NCBI GenBank assembly: GCA_026075535.2
Contig: AP026541.1
Span: 12,524,001-12,588,000 of the forward strand
Origin: Tricholoma matsutake
Lineage: Eukaryota; Basidiomycota; Agaricomycetes; Agaricales; Tricholomataceae
DNA: 64,000 nucleotides
Reading direction: 5' to 3'
Part shown: piece after piece, positions 21,867 to 34,185 of the stretch
Layout: each line of letters starts with the position of its first letter
How positions within the stretch are numbered: the first letter of the stretch is position 1
Notes under the pieces: model-generated
What the model was told of the DNA's origin: nothing
The model's input: the letters and a program-made list of their open reading frames with translations, nothing else
The model's database searches: none
Program-made: the position numbers and the translations under genes

Positions 21867-23370
21867 AACTTATTATGCTTAATGTCTCCTTATTGCACTT
21901 AAAGTGGAAATTAAGGAAGATTAAGCAAATGGCTGTTAAGGAAATTCTGCTTAGAATAAGTAGGGTCGTTTCCTGAATTAAGCAAAATTCCCCTTATTCA
22001 CGCTTATATCACTTCTTAAACTGCTTTTGGGCTCTTAGGGGGCTGCCTAGCCATATCAATAAGGAAACTTAAGCAGCAGTTTAAGCAAAAAAATAAGAAT
22101 AATATATATATATAAGCACATCGCTGACTACGGTTTCATCCCTGCTCCCGTCATTCCCATGTGTTTACCCAACCCCCACTCGACACCCCTTTTCACTGTC
22201 CTAAATGTTCCCCTTCACCCCCAATCATTGCTGCTCCCCCATCATCATGGCGGCCTTGTCATCGTCGTCATTCCACCTGCGATCCACCTGAGCGGTTGCT
22301 CGTGAGGCTGGTGGCTGGTGGCATGCTGTTTGTCGTTATGGTGTCCTGGTTGGGTGTCATGCCGTCTCAATGCTACAAAGCAAAAAACCCCGTCTCGCTG
22401 TGAGGGAGATGATGGGGGGTGAGGGGTGGCGGCGTTCCTCATGTCATGGTACCTGCTATGGCGGGTGCTGCTGTCATGTCACCCCATCGTCCTTGTGGCC
22501 TTCCTCGTGGGCATATGGTCATGCTACCACCTAACCACCCCATGAACAGGGGCTCGTAGCAGTAGTGGGGGTCGATCAGGGGGCACCCGTCATCGTTGTC
22601 AATAGTAAAATCACTACCTAAAGTTTTTGTTGTTAGCCACAAGGAAATGAAATTAGAAAAGGGGAAAGAAAAAAAACTCGCCTCTTGATGTTTTTTTTTG
22701 GCCCCATCACCATTCTCACCGCACATGTCGTTCGTACCCCTCTCCATCCTGGTCCCCTGGCATTGTCATCCCATCTCGTTGCTCCCCATTTGTACCCCAT
22801 GAGCAGTCATTCGCCGTGGTGGTTAGAGGTGCTGTGGTAGTGGTTCATCATTCATCGTCATCATCCTCTCCCCCTCGTGGTTCATCTTCATCTTCGTCAT
22901 TTGTCCCTCCATCCACCCTGCGAGCAGGGGCTCACAGCGGTGGGTTCTCCTGGTCCCGTCCTGGGTCATCATCCTAGGCGTGGGTGTCTTGGCGCCATCT
23001 CATTGTTACAACATACATAGAATATGAATCTTGCTTGCAGTCACTAGTGGCTCTGGTGGCATGGATATGGTGGTGTAGAGGTGTGGAGTGGAAGCGGTGG
23101 ATTGAACACAAACAATGTGTGATGTTGGTGATGCTGAGTTTGAATTTCCATTTTCAGGAAATGCTGAGAGGGACTTGAAGGAAATTTGAAAAAGTCTTAA
23201 GGGATTACATGCTCCTTATGGCCTTAATTTGCTTACACATTGCTTATACCACTTGGTTGATTATATCTGCTTAATGGTTATCAGTTTTAAGGGGAAAAAT
23301 GAACTTATTTTCCTTAATTCCCCTTAATTCCCTTAATTGGGGTTTAAGCCAAATAAGCCAAATAAGTCGA
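21867..23370. repeat. TTAAG-rich repeat with inverted-like ends (about 1.5 kb)
   Basis: The left end has ACTTATTATGCTTAA and repeated CTTAAT/TTAAGC words (21,870-22,090). The right end (23,190-23,370), in reverse complement, reads ACTTATTTGGCTTAA with the same words. A TA microsatellite lies at 22,105-22,120. The interior holds CATC/GATG-type low complexity, palindromic GAGCA motifs and module M5. It may be a non-autonomous DNA element; no TSD was established. Confidence 0.35.
22618..22681 (-). other. Intron-like segment (copy M5)
   Basis: The minus strand has a 64-nt segment with donor GCGAGT (a GC-type or decayed donor), a pyrimidine-rich body, a GGCTAAC branch sequence and acceptor CTTTAG. 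The sequence after the acceptor (GTAGTGATTTTACTA) resembles the same position in the other modules. No strong palindrome precedes this copy. Confidence 0.4.
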
Positions 23371-23469
23371 TCCTTGATTTTGCTGATGTGGCACTGTGTC
23401 ACTGACAGTAGTCTAACCCCCTCAAATAGAAAAGCTCAGCAGAATGAAACAATGATCCCTCTGCTTGCT

Positions 23470-24240
23470 CACATGCTCCATGCCTATGAGCCACTGCTCG
23501 TAGGTTGGATTGTGAGTGTGCACAACAGATGACACACCACCTGCATCCAGCTCCTCGAGCAACTGCTCGTGGAGTGGATTGCAGGAGGAACACTGACAGT
23601 GGATGACGACAATGACAATGAGCACCACCACTGCTGCGAGCATCTCCTTGCAGGGTGGATGGGGGAGGAGCTATCGACAACAACAACGATGGATAGTACA
23701 CCATCTGCACCCAGCCCCTTGAGCAACTGCTCGCGGGGTGGCTTGCGGGAGGAATGGCACCAGTGGGCGATGACAACAATGAGCCCCACCACCACTGCTG
23801 TGAGCATCTGCTTGCAGGGTGGATGTGGGAGGACCTATCCACGATGATGACGGACACACACCACCTGCACCCAGCTTCTCAAGAAACTGCTCAAGGGGTG
23901 GCTTGTGGGAGGAATGCCACCAGTGGACAACAACGATGAGCACCACCACCACTTCTGTGACCTGCCCCCTACAAAATGACACCCATGCCCACGAGCAACT
24001 GCCTGCAGGGTGGATCCGATGACACGGCAATGATGAATGGGGGGGACGACGACACAACGACAAAGAACAGCAGGGAACCAACACGAGGACAAAGGATGGT
24101 GGGGACAACAAAGAACAGCGGGAATGACGATGGCACGACCCCACCCTTGCTACAAACACGAGACAGTGGGGCTTTTCTTTTTCATTCTCTTAGCTACACC
24201 CCACCACCATGAGCAACTGCTCGCGGAATGGATCCCTACC
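23470..24240. repeat. ~80/160-bp palindromic minisatellite
   Basis: Alternating motifs GAGCAACTGCTCG.GG.GTGG and GAGCATCT.CTTGCAGGGTGG recur about every 80 bp (near 23,558, 23,638, 23,719, 23,797, 23,879, 23,998, 24,208), separated by GACGACAATGA-type tracts. GAGCA..TGCTC is a perfect inverted pair. Open frames on both strands are by-products of the repeat. Confidence 0.75.
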
Positions 24241-24555
24241 CCAGCCCCAACGGTGACTCCGCATCATTGTCATCATCATCGTTATCAGCTCCTGTACTTG
24301 AAGGATCCCACAATTGTGGGTCTTCTCAGATGCAGGAGCTGTTGGTAATGATACGATGATACCATGGGAGACGGTGGACCATACCCATCTGACCCATGAG
24401 TAGAGGTGGGTATGGGTACAGGTTGGGTACAGGTATGGGTATGCTCAAAATTCTTTGTTAGTCCTCACCTACTATTCTAGCAGGAAAATGACAAGCTTTG
24501 CTGGTGGACTGTCATAAAATCAGGATCACTAGTGATATCTCCATAACAATATATT

Positions 24556-25190
24556 TTACAACATTGTGCATAAATGTACATATCTAAAGCAGAAATGGAA
24601 ATCATCTTCCTCTTCCTCTTCCTCTTCCTCCTCACCATCTGAACCACTCAGGAGTTGCTGTTCCAATGCTTCCAGATCTTTCCACAGGTCTTCAAGATCT
24701 TCATCAATAAGATCTAGGTCCATCTCAGGTTCTCCCAAGCTATGCCGGTATGCACCCACAGGCTCCATCCTTGCTGCAAACTCAAATTCTGTAAGTTCAT
24801 CTGTCCAGCCCCTCAGTAAAGTTCAATGGTTGTCCTTTCTTAATTGAATACTTCAACATCTGTAGGGCTTCCATCAGTCCAGCTGAGATATGCCTTCTCT
24901 GAGGTGCCATGGTCTCCTTTCCCAGATGAGAATACTCTTTCACAAGGGACACTTGAAGCTTGGATAGGTATAGTATCCATTGCAAGTCGGAATATGCAAG
25001 GGTACTGGTGTTCATGTTCCTAAATATAATTTAGCAAGCAGCCAATTGCAGATAGAACATATATTACCTGCCAAAATGCCAAGATACCAGATCCAGAATT
25101 AGGATTGCTCAAATACTGATCTACCTCCTTTCCCAATGAAACTTTTGGCTGGCTTGATGTAACTCAATTGAGACCAAGAATATCCATTGC
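24556..25190 (-). pseudogene. hAT transposase C-terminal dimerisation domain
   Basis: After removing a 48-nt intron (25,020-25,067; donor GTAATA, acceptor TTTAG) the minus-strand frame reads KVSLGKEVDQYLS..., AFWQ, then QYPCIFRLAMDTIPIQASS and VPCERVFSSGKET. This is the conserved hAT (Ac) dimerisation motif. An MEALQMLKYSIKKG segment and an acidic tail with a nine-Glu run follow. In intact hAT elements this domain multimerises the cut-and-paste transposase. A stop near 24,822 and a minus-strand stop near 25,170 break the frame, and the DDE catalytic core is absent. Confidence 0.75.
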
Positions 25191-25420
25191 TGTTGGCTGG
25201 GAGGATGACAACTTGGTTAGATGGTCTCCCATCAGCCCAATTGTTATCATAAGGACGAAGCTATCAGAATCAAAGTGTTATTGGCCTGTAACAGGCTACC
25301 AATGTGAAGCTTACAGCTCTCAAAAAAATGTCTTTGGCTATGGCATACTTCTTTGGTAGTTGGTCATGATAGTAACTTAGTTTGTTTGCAGGATCAATTG
25401 CTATTCCAGATTATTTTTAC

Positions 25421-25535
25421 TTATTTCAAGCCAATGTAAACTTGAATAAGCTCACCCATTGCCACCACATATCCTGGTGTGTCAGCTAGACAGTCTTGAT
25501 AATCTTCTAGCTTATCCAGACCAGGCTGAATGATG
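25421..25535 (-). pseudogene. Possible hAT transposase internal fragment
   Basis: The frame has PGLDKLEDYQDCLADTPGYV followed by VAMGELIQVYIGLK. It resembles, from memory, a stretch upstream of the dimerisation domain in Agaricomycete hAT proteins. It is on the same strand as the hAT tail and borders the copia fragment at 25,541. The stretch 25,191-25,420 between them is unassigned. Confidence 0.45.
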
Positions 25536-25540
25536 CCAAT

Positions 25541-26709
25541 GAGGTACAATACATGCAACAACTGGTTGGATTTGAGGAACCTGGGAAGGAAGACTGGGTG
25601 TGGCAACTACAGTGTGGCCTGTACAGTATGAAACAAAGTGGTCATATCTGGAACCAAACACTCAATGCCCAGATGATCCAATGGGGATTTACTTGTCTGG
25701 CATGTAAATCTTGCATTTATTACTGGAAAACTGACACTGGGATCATTACTGCAGCTGTTCATGTTGACGACTACCTCTTGATTGTGAGCTCAAAGGAGGA
25801 AAATGAATGATTCAAGACCCAGATGTGAAAAGTATGGACTATCTCTGAATTGAGCACTGCACAGTTTATCATGGGTATTGCTGTGACCTGGGACAGGGCT
25901 ACTTGGACAGTTGCACTCTCTCAAACTGCCCTCATCAATAAAATCATTGAGTAGTTTGGCCAGAGAGATGCTCATCCGGTTTCAGCCCCTCTCGAACCAG
26001 GCTGCAAACTTTGATGTGCCAACCCTTGATCCATCACCCCTGAAGAATAACTACACCTCAATAAACTCCCTTATTGATCCCTTGTTGGTTGCCTGCTATA
26101 CTTAGTGATCTCCACCCGGCCCGATATTTCATATGCAGTTCAACAACTTTTCCAATACCTTGATTCCTACAATTCCGAACACTGGAGTGTGGCCATCAGG
26201 CTTATCTGATACCTCAAAGGAATTTCAAGTTACACCTCAGGGGTGATGCTCCCATATCTCTCCATGCTTTTAGCGACTCCAACTGGGACAACTGCCTGGA
26301 TACCCACCATAGGGTTGGTGGCTATGTCTGCACCCTCGGTTCTGGTGCAGTTTCCTGGACAGCACGCAAACAGAAAGTTGTTGCTGCCTCCTCATGTGAT
26401 TGCAGCTTTTGAGACCACCAAGGAATGTATCTGGCTATGAACCCTACTTGATTCTATCAACTACATGCAAACCTTCCCTACCATTATATCCTGTGACAAT
26501 ACCGCTACCAAGACTCTCTCTGAGGACCCCCTTCTCCACTCCTGCATCAAACATGTCAACATTAAATATCACTTCCTTTGCGAGCGTGTCCAGTCTGATG
26601 ATCTGTGCCTCACCTACATCAATACCTGAGAAAATGTTGCCGACATGTTCACCAAAGCCCAAGATGTCAAACAATTCACTTATCTACAAAATTCCCTGGG
26701 CCTACGATG
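25541..26709 (+). pseudogene. Ty1/copia RT-RNase H fragment
   Basis: From 25,553 the RT part reads VGFEEPGKEDWVWQL, then VHVDDYLLIVSS with the catalytic VDD. From about 26,272 the RNase H reads NWDNCLDTH, RVGGYVCTLGSGAVSWTARK, ISCDNTATKTL and ENVADMFTKAQD. In-frame stops and frame changes occur near 25,810, 25,890 and 26,105, with another at 26,629. There is no LTR, gag or integrase, so it is a 3'-pol remnant inserted beside, or into, the hAT remnant. It differs in sequence from the copia at 6,301. Confidence 0.8.
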
Positions 26710-26712
26710 AAG

Positions 26713-27519
26713 CAGGGCTTCTGGTCGACGACCTACCAGTTGTCAAACAGATCGTCGAGAAGAGGAAGGCCAATGAGTTGGATGAGGAGGAGGGTGAGGA
26801 TGAGCTCGATGAGGAACCCGTGGTCGCAAAGCGGGTGCGGCTAGAGGAAGGTGACTTGATCACCTTCCATGGGCTGGTAAGTGGTTGTTCTATGTCGATA
26901 TCATTCAGACTAATCAGGCTTTCGATATTGCTTTAGTGTGATCGATGTGCGGGACTAAGGACATCTCAGGAGTGTATCGTCGAGGAGGGTGCCCCAAAGT
27001 GCAAGAGATGCACTCAGGGGCTGCAGGGGTGCTACTGGGAGGGAGTGTCGAGGCAAGGACTCCAACGAGGCGAGTCAAGGAAAAAGGCAAGCTCCAAGCG
27101 AGCTACAAAGGGTACTGCAGAGTCGATGGAGGTGTCGACTCCGAGACGTGGTAAGGGAAATCATTTGTTAACAATTATGATCACTAAATATGTATGATCA
27201 CTTAGCGGTACGCATCTGGGCTATCCAGCCCATCCAAAATGCAGAGGCTGGGCCCTTGAGAGTCGACAAGCACCTGAATTGAACAACGAAGATGAAGGCG
27301 AAATCGGCTGAGAAGGAGAAGGGCAAAGGAAAGGCGAGAGAGCAAGAGGTCAAACCCGAGGTCACAGGTTTGGTCGAGGAGGAGATGACAGCGTCAGATG
27401 CAGCATGGCTCCGGCGTCGATATCTCATGGAAGTGCTGGTGCGAAAGAAGCTGGAGGTAGAGGTACTGATGGAGGAGATTGAGGTGTTGGAGAGGAAGTG
27501 GGAGGAATCCCAATAGAAC
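26713..27519 (+). pseudogene. Cysteine-cluster protein (CxxC/CxxC), three exons, 5'-truncated
   Basis: Exon 1 (to 26,876) is acidic and basic (ELDEEEGEDELDEE, AKRVRLEEGD). A 60-nt intron (26,877-26,936) leads to exon 2 (26,937-27,150), with a Cys cluster CDRCAGL...EC...CKRCTQGLQGC like those in Agaricomycete multicopy zinc-binding proteins. A 55-nt intron (27,151-27,205) leads to exon 3, ending in a Lys/Glu coiled-coil-like tail and TAG at 27,519. One in-frame TGA near 27,271 fits CGA-to-TGA decay. The 5' end is lost at the copia junction. Function is unknown; DNA binding is only a guess. Bases 27,520-27,836 hold no gene. Confidence 0.55.
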
Positions 27520-27836
27520 TTTGTTGTATTGCTTTAATTTTATTGTTTTTCTTGTGTCTGAGCAAGATAAGTTTGAAATGAGAAATATCGCGTGCAATTG
27601 AAGCCAGGAAATGTAAGATATATGCGAAAAAACATAGGAGAGAAAAAGAAAAAGAAAGTAAGATGGATGATTCATCAAAACGAGACATAGGGGAAAGGCT
27701 CAGAACTCCTTCATAGCCAAAAAACCCCATTGAGCTTGCACGAACACATTTCGAACGATATCGCGACTACACTGTTATAAGATCGAGAGTTTGTTTTAAT
27801 ATTGCAAGTAAGAGAAAAAAAAAAAAAAGGAAAATG

Positions 27837-29819
27837 CTCTATTCGTCTTTGTCGAGGTCAGGAATGCCTTCATCGATGGCTCCGTCGACGTCCGATGTTG
27901 TTTGAAGTTGTTCGAGCTGACAATCATCGATATCAAAGAAGTTCAGAGGAAGGGGAATCAATTTCCATGCTAGATAGGGTAGAACTCGGAAAGCAGCTAC
28001 TGGTCAATGCAGAACTGAACCGTCGAGCTCACAAAGAATATAAGCGCCACCGTAGTTTCGTGCGATGACAATGAGTGGGCCGAGATATCGAGCTCGCATT
28101 TTTCGATTAAGAGCTTTCTCAATTTGAGTGTTTCGCATGAGTATGAGGTCACCTTTTTCAAAATTGTAGTCTCGAATTGTTTGCTTGTGAACTTCTTTGA
28201 AGTGTTTCCCAGCTTCTCGTCGAGCAGTGTAGACGCTAGAGTAGAGTACTTTGAGATTGGTCAAGCATTTCTGTAGTGCAATAGCACATCGGGCAATGAG
28301 ATCGGTGGAGGAGAGTATCGAATCGGGTGGTGGTTGTAGATATGTCACTTCTGAGATGTCGAGAGGGATGAGTGGATGAGAACCTGTGATCGCAAAATAG
28401 GGTGAACAGCCCATTCGTTTTTGAATCGTTACCAATTCTGCCCAAAACACCGAGTAGGTCCCAACTGACCATCGAGTTTGATCGCCATCGACGGCCTTGT
28501 AGAGTGATTGTCGTACGTCGAAGTGGGCTCGTTCGACGAGGCTGTTGGCATGAGAATTGTAGCCACTTATCCAAATGTGATTGATATGATATCACTTTGA
28601 CAAATACTCAAGAGCAGAAAGAAATGCTGCACTGTTGTCAGTAACAATCTCATAAGGCGAGCCCCAATGACAAATGATTTCTTCGAAGATTCAATCGCCG
28701 ATGGTCTTTGCTGTTTCATTGCAAAGCATCCTGAACTCTGGCCAGTACGATATCGAACATCAACCTTGTACTATATAGTGATATCCGCCAGAAGGCAGCA
28801 TGTGCATTGTGTCGATGTAGACTTTTCCAAATAGAGGGGCGGGGTTGGTGATGATTGGTGGGATAAGAAGATTTCGGGTTTGTTGCAACTGACAGTAGTG
28901 GCATGTTCGGATGTACCATGTGATATCGGCTTTCAGGTTGGGCCACCAGAATTGTAGTGTGACGTGAGACTTCATGGCAAAGATCATCTTGTGGCCGATA
29001 TGGTTGTGCAATGACTGGATAATGTCGATGCAACGTTCTGGAATTGTGACGATCTTATGTTCTCCATGACGATCTTTTCACCATAGTTTTCTAGAATCTA
29101 TGAAGAACTCGGTGCTATATCGCATGAAGGTAGTGTACTCGGTGTCTGATAGATTTGGGGGTCGCACCATATTGTCTAACCATCTATGAACGAGCAGTAA
29201 TCATTCGTCTTCTTTCTTTGCTTTGTCCAATCGAGGTATGTCTTGGTATGCAACATCCTCCCCCTTACTGAAATCTGAAGCTTGGGCAAAAGTGGGATAA
29301 GTTGTGTGAGAGGGGAACGGTCAAATCGAAACTGGGTTGATTTGGTGAATGAAACCATGTAATTTGTCGATCCAGTTGCCAAATTCTTCTTCTACTTTGA
29401 CATCATCATCTTCGGTTTGTCGAGGACGTCGCGAAAGACCGTCCGGCCCATGGTGCATACCTGCAACATGAACTAGCGTGAAGTGGAATGTTAGAATGGA
29501 AACTATCCATCGGTTGATGCTAGCACTAGGCATGATATCGGGATTTGAGAGCATGCCTTTGATATACCTCGCATCGACCTCGACGATAAGGTTTTCTACC
29601 CCTATCAAATATAAATGAAGTGCCCCAAGGGCTCAATATAGACCATAAAGTTCGAGTTTTGGTTGTGAGAACCGGGATTTGTGGTCGTTGAGTGTGATTG
29701 AGCCAAATTGACTGTAGTATCGTTTTTGAGGGTTATCATGGTCGCATTGTGTTAGGAAATAGCTGATGGCAATGCTCAATGTGTCAACTGTGAGGATTAC
29801 TGGGGTGTTCGAGGTATAG
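27837..29819 (-). pseudogene. Gypsy 2 RNase H end and integrase
   Basis: At 29,819-29,321 the frame continues RNase H (VILTVDTLSIAISYFL, then NLIVEVDARYIKGMLSN and HHGPDGLSRR). At 29,011-28,760 the integrase zinc region HNHIGHK...RTCHYCQLQQT and the catalytic start YIDTMHMLPSGG are present. 28,450-28,004 is the integrase C-terminal part with GDLILMRNTQIEKALNRKM and RYLGPLIV, and a short acidic tail ends near 27,837. Stops near 29,640, 28,740 and 28,003 interrupt it. It would insert the element's cDNA if intact. Confidence 0.8.
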
Positions 29820-29824
29820 TCGAT

Positions 29825-30091
29825 TGAAAGCCTGTCCCTTAATTGGGATAGGAAACACTGGGGATGGAGGGGAGAGAGAGAGAGAACTGTCGAACTCACT
29901 ACTAACCACATGAAATAACAAGACAACGACGTGTATTTAGAAGTGAGATGTAGAACAAAAGCTAGCATAGTGGAAGCGAGAGGAGAAAGAAAAAGGAAGA
30001 ATAGGGAATCCCCCGTATGTAATAGTATATATCGCTCGAATAGTATGACATACAAACAAGTGTCCATAGGATGATGTAAGCCAGGCTTACA
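29825..30091 (-). repeat. Element 3, 3' LTR
   Basis: The plus strand reads TGAAAGCC...GGCTTACA, near-perfect inverted termini. It retains CpGs that the partner LTR has lost, for example ACAACGACGTGT here versus ACAACAACATGT there. Confidence 0.92.
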
Positions 30092-30104
30092 CCCTCCCAC
30101 CCTT
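30092..30104 (-). promoter_or_regulatory. Element 3 polypurine tract
   Basis: Minus strand AAGGGTGGGAGGG directly precedes the 3' LTR start TGTAAGCC. Confidence 0.8.
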
Positions 30105-30193
30105 AGAAAAGTGTCTCCGGTCCATGTAGTTAGAATTTCAACACAACATCAACCAGTAACAGCAGGTGCATTAAAAAACCCAGTGGGAAAAAG

Positions 30194-33100
30194 CTACTGT
30201 GTTTCCTCTGCCTTATCAGCCTTCCAGCAATCCAGCACTTCACAGTTGATGAGTTCCCATTGGAAAAGCCAAAGGTTGTTGCTTTCTCCATATCCAGACC
30301 ATCTTACAAGGTATTGAAAACCATGGCCCCTTTTCTTTTCATCGATGATTTTCTCGACCCGATATTCTTCCATGCCATTTTCGGTAAGCACAGGGCCTGG
30401 GCATTCAAGCTCACGGGAAGGGAACAGCCCAGCATCATTTTCATTGTGCCGCTTTAGCAGGGAGGCATGATAAGTAGGGAACACATTCGGTGAGTTTGGA
30501 AGGTGCAGCGTGTATGAGGACATTTCCGGGAATGCCTTCACTACAGAGAACAGCCCATCAAACTGTGGAAAAAAATTTGCCACTCTGGACTTGTCCCCAG
30601 CCTTAAACTCTCGATGGCGGTGAAGTGTAGCAAGCATCACTTTATCACCCACAAGGTATGCATCCTTGTGACCTCGCATTTTATTTGCAAAGAAGGCTTG
30701 CATGACTTTAGTGCCAATCAAGGCATCTTTTGTGTCAGCGACATCTGTTTCAATCTGAGAGATAATATTTTGCATGGCAGTCTCCTCAGGGGTGTTGTCA
30801 CATGCAATCCCTGGGATCAAAGGTGGTATCACACATGGGCTGCGGCCCATGCGGATTTGGAATCCTGAGAACCCTGTAGAACTATTAACAGAGTTCATCA
30901 TATTGAATCGGATGATGGGTAATGCTCGAACCCATCCTTTCTGGTTGTGTTCAACATGGAACTGCATGCATTGGTTCAGTGTTTTGTTCGTGTGTTCACT
31001 CACACCATCAGTTTGAGGATGGTAAGCAGTGGACATTTTTAGATGCACACTGGTAAGCAAATGCAAAGCTTTCCAGAATTTCGACATGAACAATTTATCA
31101 TGGTCAGAAATCAGTTCAAGCGGTAAGCCATTTTCACAGTACCACTCATTGAAGAAAATCAGAGTGAGTTTCGGGGCTGTGATGTCTGTCCGTGTCGGTA
31201 TCAGCCTGATGTCAGAACCCAGTCTGTCTGTGATCGTTAAAATGCAATCGCAATTTTCGTCTTCTGGGAGTGGTCCCACGAAGTCCAGACACACAGAGTC
31301 ACCTCTCTTTTCAGGGATCGGTAATGGATGCAGTGGTCCTTTTGTTTTCAAAGTGCTTCCCTTATTTCTTTGGCATTCGGAACATGCAGGGACATATGCA
31401 TTTTCCAAATCTCTGCACATATTAGGCCAATAATAGCAGTGCCTGATACTGGCATATGACTTGTCTGCACTGAAGTGTCCCAGTGAGTCGTGCACGAGTC
31501 GGAAAAGATCCTCACACAGCATCCCAAATCTAGGTATCACAAGCCGGTCACCCAAGTACCAGAGCTTATTAACCTTGTGGATCTCAGGCATGCCACTTGC
31601 GACATTTTCCAGTTTTTTGCAGAAATCATCATGCTCGTACCCATTACGTACGTCATTGAGGAAGGATTCGTCTGCACTGATGGACAGCACTGCATTGCAT
31701 GTTGTAGGCTCATTCAGCCAGCAGTCCCACTGCAAAGGTGAGTCCGCTACATCCACATTGTCCGACATTTCATCTGCAGTGTCAGCTGGCAGGCGGGAGA
31801 GTGCATCTGTGACGGTGTTGTCCTCACCCCAGATGTAATAAATATTCATGTCAAATTGGGAAAGATGCTCCATCCACTGGGCTTGTTGCCGTGATAGATC
31901 TTTTTGAGTATCAAAATTTTCAAGAGTGCGGTGGTCAGTATACACAATGAATTGTGATCCAAGTAGGTCAGATCACCATTTCTTAAGAGCTCGGACAATT
32001 GCTAGCATCTCTTTTTCATGTACAGGGTAATTTTTCTGTGCATCTCTGAGCTGCATTGAATCAAATGCGACTGGTCAAGCTGTTTCCCATGTTGGGCCCC
32101 AGCTCAGAACGGCCCCCGTTCTCCAGTTGCTTGCATCACATGTTACGAATATTTTATTATTTCCAGGATCCATGTGGTCGATCACAGTTAGGCATTCTCT
32201 GCTTACAACCAAAGCTTTAATTGCTTCAAAGGCATTCTGATGTGTGTCTGACCACATGGGAAAGTTCTTCTCACACTCTTTCATTGTCAGTGGAGTGAGT
32301 AAACCAGTGTGATCAGCGAGGTGGGGCAGAAATGCAGCGATGTAGTGTACAAGTCCTAAGAAGCTGCGTACTTCAGTCGCCGATTTGGGTGTTGGCCAGT
32401 TCAAGATTTTATTGACTTTGGAAGAGCAGGCTTCGATACCTTGCTGGGAGATGCGGTGCCCCAGGAAGATTAACTCTGTTTGGTAAAAAATAGTTTTTTT
32501 TTGGTTGCAATACAAGCATGCCTCTCGAAGTGCATCCATAATTTTTCTGATATGTTCGGTGTGCTCCTCCAGAGAGTTCGACCAGATGATAATATCATCT
32601 AAGTAGATGTGAGCAACAATTCCTAGGAAGCATCGCAGTGCAGCTGTTACTCATTGCTGATGTACAGGTGGCGCGTTTCTAAGCCCTTGGGGCATAACAG
32701 TCCACTCGTAGAGTCCCAGTGGAGTTGTTACTGCAGTAAGAGGTATGCTTTTGCTTTCCGGATCCATTTTGGTGTGGAAAAAACTATCTGTCATGTCAAG
32801 TCTACTCCAGATTTTTCCACGTCCAGCATCCGCAAGGATGTCGTCCACATGTGGCAAAGGGTGAGAGTCTGTCACTGTGTTGCTATTGAGCTGATGATAG
32901 TCATTTACCCTACCCAGCGGGGTAGGTCTGTAGCATTTGCCTTTGGCACTAAGAAAGCTGGTGAAGCGTGCGCAGAAGAGGAAGGGTGGATTCATCCTGC
33001 ATCTAAGTGTCACTGTATCAGGATACTCCATGCTTCACGAAATTTTTGTGGGCAAGAATAGTTCCTAGTTCTTATCATTTTACCAGCATCCTTTAGGCTG

Positions 33101-33414
33101 ATTTTGCAAAGTACAGAGTTTGGCATTTCATCGACATGCAGAATGGGTTTGAAAACATCAGTGTATTCCTCTTTGATTTCCGCACCAAGTTCCTGCAGTC
33201 GCTCAGCAGCAGCCAGTTGCTCAACATGCAATCGGATTGCTGCCACAATGTCAACACCCGAGACGCGTTCACATCTCGCATCAACCAAAGGTCGATGGTT
33301 TTTGCAAAAGATCTTAAGTTCATTAATCATCAAAGTCTGATTTGCCTTAATATTCGCAAGAAAATCATGTTCAACCTTTCTGACATTAGCGACAATGGGT
33401 GGTACAGGATGCAA
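30194..33414 (-). pseudogene. Element 3 Pol: RT, RNase H, integrase, chromodomain
   Basis: 33,414-33,010 is the RT N-terminal part. 33,031-32,540 continues with SRLDMTDSFFHTKMDPES and the intact catalytic YLDD (IYLDDIIIWS). 32,539-31,900 is connection plus RNase H (FVTCDASNWRTGAVLS). 31,945-30,194 is a 583-codon integrase with the HHCC zinc region, CLDFVGPLPED, HDKLFMSKFWKAL and a C-terminal chromodomain (EYRVEKIIDE...YLVRWSGYG). RT through integrase stay in one frame broken by TGA codons (near 32,651, 32,072 and 31,976) at positions where Arg is expected, fitting CGA decay. A frameshift near 33,020 joins the RT N terminus. Confidence 0.9.
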
Positions 33415-33453
33415 TAGGTCATAACCACAGTTGTAATCTATCGCAGTATTATT

Positions 33454-34185
33454 TCAGGCGTCAACAACTATGTGGTTATGAGACAGGAAGGGTAGTCCGA
33501 GAATTACAGGGTGACAAAGGTTTGGTGCAATAAGTGCGTGAACGGTGCAAGCTGAATATAAATTTCTATGATCGTGCAATTTGAGTTTGACCCAGTGGGT
33601 GAGCGAGATATAAGACAAGCTAGAAGAGTTATCAAGGAATGCGCCAGAGACAGGGAATGGGTGAGGCAATAAGCGAACAGTGAGGCCTAAGCAAGAGACG
33701 AGATCTTCTTTAATCAGAACTGTGGGAGAACCGTGGTCAATTAGTGCCAAAATCTCAACGCGAGGCAAGGTAGAGGCATCTAGCGTATCCACTGTGCACT
33801 CCCACACAAGGTGGGGTTTGAAGAATGGGACGTGTTTGCTTACCGAGTCATTGGAGTCGCATGAGAGGTCACTGTCACCTCCATTGATAATCAAGCTATT
33901 ATTGGGTGGGCAAACAGCAGCGATAGGGTAAGACGACATGCCTAAAACACTAGCGACAGGAAGAGCAGGTGGAATGGTGTTGGGTTGAGGCAGTGTGTTG
34001 TTGTAATTGTTGCTCGACGAGGCTACCGCACCCACTGTCATGCCCTGTTCATCACGAGGAATAGGCAAGGTAGGTAGCTTGATTTGTTTATGTGCATCAT
34101 TAATGGCAGTCATGGAACGTTCGACATAGCCATCCCCTGACGGGAACTCGCAAGCGTGCCCATCAGCATATAGAATCCATGGCAC
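33454..34185 (-). pseudogene. Element 3 aspartic protease region
   Basis: A 243-codon frame with the site ALIDHGSPTVLI, followed by a hydrophobic VILGLPFLSHN segment typical of the second half of retropepsin-like domains. The central residues DHG differ from the usual D-S/T-G, so activity is uncertain. It is in the same frame as the RT N terminus, with only an in-frame stop between them, suggesting an original Pro-Pol fusion. Confidence 0.75.

Noticed and set aside
23399..24348. Many overlapping 70-160 codon frames on both strands
   Set aside because: All are translations of the palindromic minisatellite; neither strand has conserved protein features.
24566..24847. Plus-strand frame with a poly-Ser run
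   Set aside because: It is the complement of the acidic Glu/Asp tail of the hAT transposase.
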